This document shows positions 48,391-58,503 of a stretch of DNA of 64,000 nucleotides, in pieces. The stretch lies in assembly GCA_016706545.1 (NCBI GenBank), contig JADJJK010000019.1, positions 62,001 to 126,000 of the forward strand, read 5' to 3'. The stretch comes from Myxococcales bacterium. Its GTDB lineage: Bacteria; Myxococcota_A; Polyangia; Haliangiales; Haliangiaceae. A program made the position numbers and the translations under genes. The notes under the pieces are model-generated. The model made no database searches. It saw only the letters and a list, made by a program, of their open reading frames with translations, and was not told the origin of the DNA. The first letter of the stretch is position 1. Every line of letters starts with the position of its first letter.

Positions 48391-49281
48391 GTGCAGAGCC
48401 GGTGGTCGCTCCGCCGCGCCAGAGCCCTGGTCGGCAGCAAGTTCCTGCTAATCGCCGGACTGGTGGGCTTTGTCTTGATCGCCTGGCTGGTCGAGCTGGT
48501 GGTCGGGCTCGACGAGCCCATCCACCCCGGCACCTTGTTTTCGATCCCCATCGCCCTGGTGCCAGCCGGGCTGTGGCTGGGCTTCTTTACCTTGTGGGAC
48601 CGCCAGGAGCCCGAGCCCAAACATTTTGTGGCCGGGGTGTTCGCCCTGGGCGCGATGGTCGCCGCGCCGCTGGCCGAGTTCGTGCTTGCCGAGGCGGTGC
48701 CCCCGCTGGCCCTGGCCCAGCGCAGCCTGTCGCCGTGGGCGCTCGATCGCATGGTCTACGCCATCCTGGTGGTGGGCCTGGCCCAGGAGATGTGCAAGTA
48801 CACGGTGGTCCGCTACACCATCTATCTGTCGCGCGAGTTCGACGAGCCGATGGACGGCGTCGTGTACATGATGGCGGTGGGCACCGGCTTCGCCGTGTGG
48901 ATCAACTACCGCCAGATGTCCCGGCTCGACGGCGTGTTCTTGTCCGCCGCCGCGGCGCAGGCGGTGGTCACCACGCTGGCCCACGCCTCGGTGGCGGGGT
49001 TCCTTGGCTACGTGATGGGACGCGCCAAGTTCTCGCGCCGCAAGGCGCCGGTGCGAGGGCTGTTGCTGATGCTGGGCCTCCTCGGCGCGGCGGCGCTCAA
49101 CGGCCAGTTCGGCTTGCTGGAGGTGTGGATCGCGCCATCGGGCATCGCCGCGGATCCGTGGCGCGGCATCTTGCTGGCGGCTGGCCTGGCGGCGCTGGTG
49201 TTCCTGCTGGTGATGCTGGGGTCAAGGCGGCTTTTGGCCAGCTCTCCTTTCCGGGTGCCAGAGGCGACGAGGGCGCCGTGA
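48391..49281 (+). CDS. prsW: PrsW-family intramembrane metalloprotease
   Basis: GTG 48391 opens a 296-residue protein with seven or eight hydrophobic segments, the first at residues 16-38. Family motifs are visible: an E-x3-K region (QEMCKY, where most members have EExxK), GVVYMMAVGTGFAVWIN, and a conserved His in TTLAHASVAGF. PrsW enzymes are glutamic/metallo-type membrane proteases that cut anti-sigma factors (site-1) in Bacillus. The first Glu of EExxK is Gln here, which may weaken or change activity. The stop overlaps the start of the trypsin-like protease gene by four bases (GTGA). There is no anti-sigma gene nearby. Confidence 0.88.
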   Translation: MQSRWSLRRARALVGSKFLLIAGLVGFVLIAWLVELVVGLDEPIHPGTLFSIPIALVPAGLWLGFFTLWDRQEPEPKHFVAGVFALGAMVAAPLAEFVLAEAVPPLALAQRSLSPWALDRMVYAILVVGLAQEMCKYTVVRYTIYLSREFDEPMDGVVYMMAVGTGFAVWINYRQMSRLDGVFLSAAAAQAVVTTLAHASVAGFLGYVMGRAKFSRRKAPVRGLLLMLGLLGAAALNGQFGLLEVWIAPSGIAADPWRGILLAAGLAALVFLLVMLGSRRLLASSPFRVPEATRAP

Positions 49282-51314
49282 GCGAGCCAGATCCCAAGCC
49301 AGGCGCCGCGAGCGACCCCGCCGCGAGCGGCGTGAGCGCGGCCGACCTGCCCCGCCGCACCGCCGAGCGCCTGGCGACGGCGCCCGAGGAGGGGGCCCTG
49401 CCCCGCCGCACCGCCGAGCGCCTGGCGACGGCGCCCTCGGCTGACGGCGCGCCGGGGCCGCGGATGACCGCCGAGCGGATGGCGGCGCGCGCGCTGCTCA
49501 CCGACGAGGAGCTCGAGAGCGATGACCCGGTGGCCATCGCGGCCTTGCTCCTGCAGCGCGCCCGCGCCGATCTCGCCGAGCTCCGCGGCCACTACCACCG
49601 CCACGACATCCTGGTGCTCTTCTTGGCGCTGGTCATCATCGTCATCGCCGGGCGCTTTCACGCCTCGCTGGTGACGCCGCCGCCGGCGACCTTCACCGAG
49701 CGCGGCCTCACCTTCCAGCGCAGCCAGGGCTGGCTTTCGCCCGAGCCCATCCCGCCTCCTTCGCCGCGCCTGCTCTACCGCGCCGACGCCACCGCGGTGC
49801 CGTCGGCCCGGCGAGAGGGCACCTATCACGTCGCCTTCACCTACACGCGCGACGCCAGCGCGCGGCTGGAGGTGCTGATCGATCAGAAGCCGACGTGGAG
49901 CAACATCGTCACCGGCCTGGACCTGGCGCGCCGCACCCGCTGGGGCGAGCTCTACAGCCTGGAGAGCAGCAGCGTGCGCTCCATCGCCGGGCATGACTGG
50001 CTGCGCACGGCCTTCCGCTACGCCCACGCCGCGGAGAAAGGCGATCAGCCGCAGGTGGCCCGCGCCGTCGAGTACGCGACCGTGGGCCGAGATCGCCAGT
50101 ACGTGATCTCCATGTTCGGCAACGACCTGGAGGTGGCGCGCATGGAGGAGACCATCGCGCCCACCCTGCGCGTGGACACGCGCACGGGCGCGCCCTTGCT
50201 GCCTCACGGCGCGCGGCTACAAGAGCAGCTCCAGCGCCGCGCCATCCCGGCCGCGGTGGAGACCGCGTTCCGCTCCACCGTGATGGTGGTGGTGGCGGAC
50301 CTGGTGGAAGGGCAGCTCCGGCCGCGCGGCGGAGGCTCCGGCGTCGTCGTCGGCAAAGACGGCTCCATCATCACCAGCTACCACGTGGTCCACGACAAGA
50401 ACGGCCGCATGCACGACCTGTTCATCATCGGCCGGTACGAGGGCCCTGACCGCGCGCCGCAGCTCTGGTGCGCCGGCAGCCCGAGCCGCAGCAAGCTCCT
50501 GCGCGAGCTCGACCTCGCGCTCCTCAAGTGCGATCTCGACCTGGACGGTCGCACCTGGAACCCGGCGTGGACCGGACGCTGGGCCACCTTGCCGGGGGCT
50601 CCCGAGGCGGAGATCGAACAAGGCCAGCGGGTCTGGGTGCTGGGCTACCCCGATGTCGGCGGCGGCGGCCTCACCGCGTCGTTTGGCATCGTCGAGGGCT
50701 GGACCGGTGAAGATCGAGGCGTGGGGCGCGACTTCATCAAGACGGACGCGTCGATCACGCACGGCAACTCCGGCGGCCCGGTGGTGAACGATCAGGGCGA
50801 GCTGGTGGGCATCGCCACCGCGTTCCGCACCAAGATAAAGCTCGACGGCGGCGTCATCGAGACCTCCAAGATCGGGCTGGTCCGCCCGCGCAGCACCGCC
50901 GCGGATCTGCTGGCGATCGCCGCCGCCGGGTGGATCCCGCGCGAGGGCAAGACCTCGGTGGTGCTGGAGCCCGACGCGGTGGAGGCCCCTGCCGAGGGCG
51001 TGCGCCTCGAGACCCGCGTCCTCGACGCCGCCAACGACAAGCCCATCGCCGACGCCATGCTCATGGTGCTGCGCCCCGGCGTGAAGACCTCCGAGATCGA
51101 CATGAACCGGCTCGATGACCAGGTGATCTCCTGGGGCCGCTCCAACAGCCAGGGCGAGGTTCGCCTCAAGCAGCCGGTGCCCATCCCTGGCGAGTACAGC
51201 GTGGTGGTCTTCGCCAAGGGCTTCACGCCGCTCATCGGCGACCGCGAGCTCCGCCTGTCAGAGACCACGCCGCCCGGCTACGATCCATGGGGCGCCGTGC
51301 GGATGCGGCGGTAG
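49278..51314 (+). CDS. Membrane-anchored trypsin-like (S1C) serine protease
   Basis: GTG start overlaps prsW. The N-terminus is cytoplasmic with two copies of LPRRTAERLATAP (residues 24-36 and 41-53), then one membrane helix (about 110-125). After a beta-rich linker comes the protease domain: SGVVVGKDGSIITSYHVVHD (catalytic His near 369), RELDLALLKCD (Asp near 411) and THGNSGGPVV (Ser near 497). The triad is complete. The C-terminal 120 residues look like a carboxypeptidase-regulatory-like beta sandwich instead of the PDZ of HtrA proteins. It should act in the periplasm. Overlap with prsW suggests a two-protease cascade. Confidence 0.9.
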   Translation: MSEPDPKPGAASDPAASGVSAADLPRRTAERLATAPEEGALPRRTAERLATAPSADGAPGPRMTAERMAARALLTDEELESDDPVAIAALLLQRARADLAELRGHYHRHDILVLFLALVIIVIAGRFHASLVTPPPATFTERGLTFQRSQGWLSPEPIPPPSPRLLYRADATAVPSARREGTYHVAFTYTRDASARLEVLIDQKPTWSNIVTGLDLARRTRWGELYSLESSSVRSIAGHDWLRTAFRYAHAAEKGDQPQVARAVEYATVGRDRQYVISMFGNDLEVARMEETIAPTLRVDTRTGAPLLPHGARLQEQLQRRAIPAAVETAFRSTVMVVVADLVEGQLRPRGGGSGVVVGKDGSIITSYHVVHDKNGRMHDLFIIGRYEGPDRAPQLWCAGSPSRSKLLRELDLALLKCDLDLDGRTWNPAWTGRWATLPGAPEAEIEQGQRVWVLGYPDVGGGGLTASFGIVEGWTGEDRGVGRDFIKTDASITHGNSGGPVVNDQGELVGIATAFRTKIKLDGGVIETSKIGLVRPRSTAADLLAIAAAGWIPREGKTSVVLEPDAVEAPAEGVRLETRVLDAANDKPIADAMLMVLRPGVKTSEIDMNRLDDQVISWGRSNSQGEVRLKQPVPIPGEYSVVVFAKGFTPLIGDRELRLSETTPPGYDPWGAVRMRR

Positions 51315-51369
51315 CAGAAAAGGCGCCGACAGGGCGAGCGCGGCGCCCGCGCGCCACGACGCGCGGCGC

Positions 51370-52709
<1,340 letters not shown>

Positions 52710-52713
<4 letters not shown>

Positions 52714-55616
52714 GGCGTGGGCAGGGTGACGCGGACCACGGTGCCAGCGCCAGGCTCGGTCTCGAGAGCGATGGTGCCGCCGTGCTCCACGACGATACTG
52801 TACACGAGCGCCAGCCCCAGGCCGGTGCCTTCGCCTGGCGGCTTGGTGGTGAAAAACGGCTCCAGCGCGCGCGCCGCGACCTCTGGCGGCATGCCGGAGC
52901 CGTGGTCGCGCACGCACACCTCGACGAGCTGGCCCCGCGCCTGCGCGGTCACCTCCACCTGGCCACCCGGGGACGAGGCATCGCAGGCGTTGGCCAGGAG
53001 GTTCACCAGCACCTGCTCCAGCCGCTGCGCATCGCCCAGCGCGCGCAGCTCCGGCGAGACCTCGGCGGTCAGCGTCAGCGCCTTGCCAGCGCGCGTCAAG
53101 CGCGTCAGCGTGATCGCGTCGGAGACCACCGCCGAGAGCGAGACCGGCACCCGCTCCCCGCTGGCGCCGCCGGCGTGCGCGTAGCCCACCAGCGCGCGCA
53201 CGATGCGGTCGATGCGCCCGGTCGCGGAGACGATGGTCTCCAGCCGCTCGCCGACCTCGCCGTCCGCCAGCTCACGGCGCAGGTTGTCGGCCACCAGCTT
53301 GATGCCGGTGAGCGGATTGCCGATCTCGTGCGCCACGCCGGCGGCGAGCCGACCGATGGAGGCCAGCCGATCTTGATGCACCACCTGCGCCTCCAGCGCG
53401 CGCTGCTCGGTGCGATCTTCGACCAGCAACACCGAGCCGCCTGCGCCCTGCCCCAGCAGCGCGCCCGGATCCAGCTCGGAGCGGCCCAGCGAGATGGTGC
53501 GCGCGCGCGCGCCCGCGCGTGTGGAGGGCGGCCCGGCCGCGAGCCGCGAGGCGGACAGCACGACCTCCTGCCGCGCCGCGCCCTGGGCGACGAAGGCCGC
53601 GAGCACCTCGCCCCAGGGTGCGGGCAGCGCAGACACCGGCGCCCCGACCGCGGTCTCGGCGGCGACGCCGGTGATCGCCGACATCGCCGGGTTCCACACC
53701 ACCACCTCGCTGGCCGAGCCCAGCGTGGCGACGCCCACCGGGAGATCCCCGAGCACGCGCACCAGGTATCGCCGCGCGGCGTCAAGCTCCCGCGCTGGCG
53801 CCTCCGCGGCGGCGCGATGCTCGGCCACGAAGCGGAGCTGCGCCGACACCAGCTCCTGATTCGGATCGAGCGGCAGCGCGTCATCCACCGCGGCCCGCGC
53901 CGGCAACGGCCCAAGGAGGCCCGACAGGTTGTGCTCCAGGCGGTCGCGCAGGCGCCGCAGCTCCGCAGGCCGGCGCTCGCCGCGGGTGAGCCCCACCTCC
54001 GCCAGCGCGCGCGCCAGCTCGAGCTCGGCCGCCTCGGCGCCCAGCACGCCCGCGAGCCGTTGCCCCAGCTCCTCGGGCGAGCGGGTGGCCACGCCCGCGC
54101 CCTCGCCCACCATCCGGCGCGCGCAGGTGGCGGCCGCCTCGGCCTCCACCGCGCGCTGCGGGCGCAAGAGTGACACGCCGACGAACACCAGCGCGTTGAC
54201 GCCCACGGACAGCGTCGTGGTCACGGTCCACAGGTCGCCGGCGAGCCCGAGCGCGCCGAGCACGTCCGCCTCCAGCCCAAAGAGCGGCGCGACCAGCGTC
54301 AGGCTCCACAGCGCGGCCCCGGCGCACAGCCCGGCCAGCGCGCCCCAGGCGGTGGCGCGCGGCCAGAACAAGACGCCGAGCACCGCCGGCCCAAGCTGCG
54401 CCACCGCCACGAACGAGACCAGCCCCAGATCGGCCAGCCCGGTGCGGCGTCGCAGCCCCAGGTACACCGCGTAGCCGCCCAGGATGATGAGCGCGATCAG
54501 CGCGCGCCGCAGCCACAAGAGCCGCCGGTACAGATCGCCCCGCCGCGCCCAGCCCAGCGCCGGCACCACCAGGTGATTCTGAGCCATCGCCGCCAGCGCC
54601 ACCGTGGTCACCAGGATCATCGCGGTGGCCGCAGACAGCGCGCCCAGGAACACCAGCGCCGAGAGCAGCGACGAGCCGGAGGCCAGGGCCAGCCCCAGCA
54701 CGTAGAAGTCCGCGTCTCCGGACAGCCCCAGCGCGCGCCCGGCCCACAGGATGGGCGGCACCGCCGCCGTCAATACCAGGAGGTATGCAGGGAGCGCCCA
54801 GCCGGTGGCCGCCAGCGCGCGCGGCCCCGCGCTCTCGGTGAACGCCAGGTGCCACTGCCGCGGCAGCAAGAAGCCCGCGCCGGCCGACAGCGCCAGCAAG
54901 GCCACCCAGTCGCCGTCGCGCGCCGGCGCCGCCATGGCTCGCAGCTCGCCGGGGTTGTGGGCCAGCCAGCGCCCCAGCCCGCCGGCGCCGCCGAACACCG
55001 ACACCAGCGCCCAGATCGCGATGGCCAGGAGCGCCACCACCTTGATCACCGACTCCAGCGCCACCGCCAGGACCAGGCCGTCGTGCCGCTCGCTCAGCGA
55101 CACGTGGCGCGCGCCGTACAGCATGCCAAAGCCGGCCAGCGCCACCGAGATCAGCAGCCCCAGCTCCACGGACGCCTCCCCGGTGAGCCCCGCCACCGAG
55201 ACCACCAGCGCGCGGAGCTGCAGCGCCTGATACGGCAAGCTGCCCAGCAGCAGGAACGCCGCCACCGCGACCCCCAGCCCGCGGCTCTGGTAGCGATAGG
55301 CCAGCAGGTCGGCCAGCGACGCGAGCTGGCGCGCGCGCACCAGCCGGTGCAGCGGCGCCCACACCAGCGGCAAGAGCGCGCAGGAGGCGGTCACGCCCAG
55401 GTAGATCGCCAGATAGCGCCAGCCCTCGCGCGCCGCGAAGCCGACCGAGCCAAAGTAGCTCCACGACGTGGCGTACACGCCCAGCGCCAGCGCCGCCACC
55501 AGCGGTCGCCGCGACAGCGCGCGCGCGGGCGCCCAGCGGTCGCCCAGGCGCGCCACCAGAAACAGCGTGCCCAGGTAGCCGAGCGTGAGCACCAGCAACG
55601 CGGCGGGGGAGAGCAT
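52710..55616 (-). CDS. Sodium/solute symporter-histidine kinase fusion, CbrA-like
   Basis: ATG 55616 begins MLSPAALLVLTLGYLG. Residues about 1-510 are 12-13 membrane helices of the sodium:solute symporter (SLC5) type. A linker and a PAS-like region (VLGDLPVGVATLGSASEV) lead to HisKA (His763 in AGVAHEIGNPLTG) and HATPase (NLLANACDAS, DHGSGMPPEV, GTGLGLALV). Length is 968 residues, as in CbrA kinases. The transporter part may take up or sense a solute such as an amino acid or organic acid; which one cannot be read. It is coupled at both ends, by one base to the miniprotein upstream and by four bases to the NtrC-type regulator downstream. Confidence 0.93.
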
Positions 55617-55798
55617 CACCGCGCGTCCGGCTCCCGTACGAGCCACGCCATCGCCCCGATGATCGGCGCCCACACCGCGAACGGCAACCACCACGGCCCC
55701 GCGTCACGCGCCCACAGCCCGCGCAGCGGGGTGGCAAAGAGCATCACCACCAGCGCCACCAGCGCCACCGCGGCGGCCCGCGAGCGAAGACCCGGCAT
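55616..55798 (-). CDS. Two-TM miniprotein (60 aa) preceding the symporter-kinase
   Basis: ATG 55798 encodes MPGLRSRAAAVALVALVV, a first membrane helix, then WWLPFAVWAPIIGAMAWLV, a second, and a short polar tail. The stop overlaps the symporter-kinase ATG (TGATG), so they are translated together. Small two-helix proteins often sit directly before SSF-type transporters, and Pseudomonas has the small cbrX ORF before cbrA; homology to those is not shown. It likely stabilises or regulates the transporter part. A longer in-frame start at 55882 reads into non-membrane sequence and is less likely. Confidence 0.78.
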   Translation of the reverse strand: MPGLRSRAAAVALVALVVMLFATPLRGLWARDAGPWWLPFAVWAPIIGAMAWLVREPDAR

Positions 55799-55973
55799 GA
55801 CGCGATCATCGATGCCGCGCCGCGTGATTACAAGCCGTGCCCGCGCGGGTTTGCTCGGCGTGGGCTCGCCCGCCGCGCCCACGGTTCCGGCGGCCCCGGC
55901 GCAGCAGCCGCCTGCGCCGCAGAGGGGCTACGATCCAGGTTGCACCGACCCCGGGGATAGCGAACGATAGGGC

Positions 55974-57011
55974 ATGTCTCGCTGGTGGCTCGTGGTCTTG
56001 CTGGGGTGGCTCGCGCTGACCCACGCGATTGTGCAGGAAGAGAGAGACGACGACGCGGAGCAGGCCGCGCTGGCGGCCAGGCCTCCGGTGTACAAGTGCG
56101 ACTACTCGCTCGTGGCGGTCCCCGAACCTGATCTGAGCGGCGAGGACGCGCACATGCATCCTCAGGTCCTGCCCGACCACCCAGCGCCAGCGGTCGCGCC
56201 CGCGCCAGCGCCCGCGGTCACGGGGCTGCTCGTCGCCGTCGCGCCGCCTCACCCGAGCGGCCCGTCGCCAGCCAAGGTGATGTTCGCCGCGGAGCTGGGA
56301 CCGGAGGTGGCCGCTCTGAGGTTCAGGTTCTCCCAGGCCGGGCGCGCGTGGACCGTCAGCGTCGCTCGCGATCGCTGGGACACGCCGGAGGTCGCCTGTG
56401 GCTTCGGCTTTCCGTTCCTCGCCGGCTCCATGGTGGACGCGGAGATCCACACCGTGGACGTGCAGGGCAAGCTCAGCGCCCCGTTCCAGCGCACCACTGG
56501 CGTGCTGGAGCTCCCGCCATCTGCCTACTACGAGCGGTGCCGCCACGCGACCTCGCCGCTCCTGCTCCTCAGCCTGCTGCTGGGGCTCCTGTCGTGCGCG
56601 GTGCTTGCCATCGCCGCGCTCAAGCTGATCTTGCGGCGCGCGCGGATCGAGCAGGCGACCGCGGTGCCCTCGACACCCTACGTGGCGTCCCGCATCGCCG
56701 CGGGCACGCTCCAGCAACAAGGCCGCCTGGCCGCGATGTTCTTCATCGTCGCGGTCGGGACCATGATCACGTACCCGCAGGCGGCTGCGCTGGCGGTCGT
56801 CGCCGCGCTCAGCGGCCTGGTCGCGATGCAGCGCTGGGACCGCGCGCGGCTGGTGCTGCAGCTCGCGGCGAGCCCGCTGGCCCACGTGGAGCTGCGCGAC
56901 CTCCGCCTCATCATCGCCGATGGCGTGCGCGCCACCACGCTCGACACCCGCCCTGCCGCGCTGAAAAAGGCGCTGTGCGCCGAGGTGCCCGCCGTGCAAG
57001 CGCGGCGCTGA
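55974..57011 (+). CDS. Hypothetical membrane-anchored protein, 345 aa
   Basis: ATG 55974 starts with a signal or anchor segment (RWWLVVLLGWLALTHAI). Residues 25-185 are extracytoplasmic with a Pro/Ala linker (about 62-82), three or four scattered cysteines and a beta-type domain (AKVMFAAELG, FRFSQAGRAWTVSVA). A long helix follows (PLLLLSLLLGLLSCAVLAIAAL, about 188-210), then two further hydrophobic stretches near 245-270. The rest is cytoplasmic. No family is recognised. It is divergent from the miniprotein/symporter-kinase unit (gap 175 bases). Confidence 0.72.
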   Translation: MSRWWLVVLLGWLALTHAIVQEERDDDAEQAALAARPPVYKCDYSLVAVPEPDLSGEDAHMHPQVLPDHPAPAVAPAPAPAVTGLLVAVAPPHPSGPSPAKVMFAAELGPEVAALRFRFSQAGRAWTVSVARDRWDTPEVACGFGFPFLAGSMVDAEIHTVDVQGKLSAPFQRTTGVLELPPSAYYERCRHATSPLLLLSLLLGLLSCAVLAIAALKLILRRARIEQATAVPSTPYVASRIAAGTLQQQGRLAAMFFIVAVGTMITYPQAAALAVVAALSGLVAMQRWDRARLVLQLAASPLAHVELRDLRLIIADGVRATTLDTRPAALKKALCAEVPAVQARR

Positions 57012-57125
57012 GCGCGCCCGCCGCCGCCAGGTGGCCGCCGCAAATTCTCCGGGGCTCGACCTTCCTCGCCGCCGGCCGCGTGCTAGCGAAGAGGCACCGG
57101 CGCGCGCCGGCGAGGTGAGGCTCTC

Positions 57126-58040
57126 ATGAAGATCCTGTTCTGCGGCTCCGGCTGGCGTCCCATCGTCGACTTCATCGAGGCGCGGATCCCGGCGCAGCAC
57201 CAGTTCGTGCGCTGGGACCTGCAGACCCCGCTGGCGCAGCTCGTGAGCGACGTCGAGGTCCTGCTGCCCTCCAACGCCCGCGTCGACGCGGCGGTGCTCG
57301 CGGCGGCCCCTGCCCTGCGCCTGATCCAGCAACCCGCGGTGGGCACCGACAGCATCGACCTGGCCACCGCGCGCGCCCGAGGCATCCCGGTCTGCAACTC
57401 GCCGGGCGTCAACCACATCGCCGTCGCCGAGCTGGCGCTGCTGCTGATCCTGGCGCTCGCCCGCCGCCTGCCCGCGGCGCAGCGGGCGTTTCGCGATCGG
57501 GTGCTGGGCGGCGTCCTGGGCCACCAGCTCGCCGGGCGCGTGCTCGGCATCATCGGGCCTGGCCGCTCGGGCCAGGCGCTCGCCGAGCGCGCCGCCGCGC
57601 TGGGCCTGGGCGTGCGCACGCTGGGCCGCGGCGCCACCGACGAGGAGCGCCGCGCCTTCTTCGGCGCGTGCGACATCATCAGCGTCCACTGCCCGCTCAA
57701 CGAGCAGACCCGCGGCCTCATCGACGCGGCGGCCCTGGCCGCCATGAAGCCAGGCGTCCACCTCATCAACGTCGCGCGCGGCCCCGTGCTGGATCGCGCG
57801 GCGGTCCTGGCCGCGCTGCGCGCCGGCAAGCTCGGCGGCCTGGGCGTGGACGTCCACTGGGACCATCCCTGGAACCCCGAGGACGAGCTCTATCGCGACG
57901 ACCGCGTGCTGGCGCTGCCGCACCTGGGCGGCTCCACCGAAGAGGCCGCCGCCAACATCACCGAGATCCTGCTGGAGAACCTGGGCAGGCTCAAGCGCGG
58001 CGAGCCCTTGCTCCACCGCGTGGACGTGCCCGGCACCTGA
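57126..58040 (+). CDS. D-isomer-specific 2-hydroxyacid dehydrogenase
   Basis: ATG 57126 is preceded by GAGGTGAGG. The fold is the two-domain NAD-dependent dehydrogenase: substrate domain, then GIIGPGRSGQ (141-150) for NAD, Arg218 (NVARGPVLD) and His266 (LPHLGGSTEE). The family motif D-V-F-x2-E-P reads DVHWDHP here, so the usual catalytic glutamate is replaced by His247 with Asp246 beside it. It would reduce a 2-oxoacid or oxidise a 2-hydroxyacid; the substrate is unknown, and phosphoglycerate dehydrogenase is possible since serC is in the window but far away. Length 304 is normal for short members. Confidence 0.9.
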   Translation: MKILFCGSGWRPIVDFIEARIPAQHQFVRWDLQTPLAQLVSDVEVLLPSNARVDAAVLAAAPALRLIQQPAVGTDSIDLATARARGIPVCNSPGVNHIAVAELALLLILALARRLPAAQRAFRDRVLGGVLGHQLAGRVLGIIGPGRSGQALAERAAALGLGVRTLGRGATDEERRAFFGACDIISVHCPLNEQTRGLIDAAALAAMKPGVHLINVARGPVLDRAAVLAALRAGKLGGLGVDVHWDHPWNPEDELYRDDRVLALPHLGGSTEEAAANITEILLENLGRLKRGEPLLHRVDVPGT

Positions 58041-58503
58041 GCGGGCCAAGCGCGGCCCGGCGGTGAAGCTCGTCACACCGATCGAGGCTTCGCCCATGAC
58101 GGCGCGCTACGCCCCACTACAGCTCGCCCGCCACACGCATGCGCGCGCCCGCGCGCCGCGGCCATCGCGCTCCGAATGATGGCTCCACCCCGCAACTGTG
58201 CGGACTCGTCGCCGCGATGAGCCAGCAGAGCACAATCGCTCAGGCAAGCTGTCAGTAGAAACCAAGCACCGCATCCTGCAACCTCGCCGTGCGGGCTGGG
58301 TCTTCCTCCCGACCGCGGAGTTCCCCGCGGGTCTATCCCCGACGCCGCGGCGGCGAGCGTTCGGCGAGCTCTCGCCGGCGCTCGTCGGCGTTCGTCGGGC
58401 GCTCGTCGGGCGCTCGCCGGGCGTTCGCCGGCGCTCGTCGGGCGCTCGCCGGGCTCGTCACCGCCACGACGTCACCAATTGTCCCTCTCTCATGGAGCCT
58501 GTC
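58041..58503. other. Intergenic region with a CGCTCGTCGGG repeat block
   Basis: About 460 bases without a supported gene. Near 58370-58460 an 11-base unit like GCGCTCGTCGG occurs about seven times with variants (GCGTTCGTCGG, GCGCTCGCCGG). An in-frame extension of the downstream gene crosses this block but has no ribosome site. The promoter of the CxxCH protein is probably between the repeats and 58490 but no consensus is visible. Confidence 0.6.

Noticed and set aside
48255..49277. Long N-terminal extension of the trypsin-like protease overlapping prsW
   Set aside because: The extension is the shadow of prsW in another frame; the GTG at 49278 overlaps the prsW stop and gives a natural N-terminus.
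55825..55971. A 48-codon plus-strand frame ending just before the hypothetical membrane protein
   Set aside because: Pro/Ala-rich, overlaps the 5' region of the miniprotein transcript, no ribosome site; not enough to call a gene.
58198..58503. Upstream extension of the CxxCH protein
   Set aside because: It would remove the signal peptide from the N-terminus and is read through an intergenic repeat; ATG 58504 has a ribosome site.
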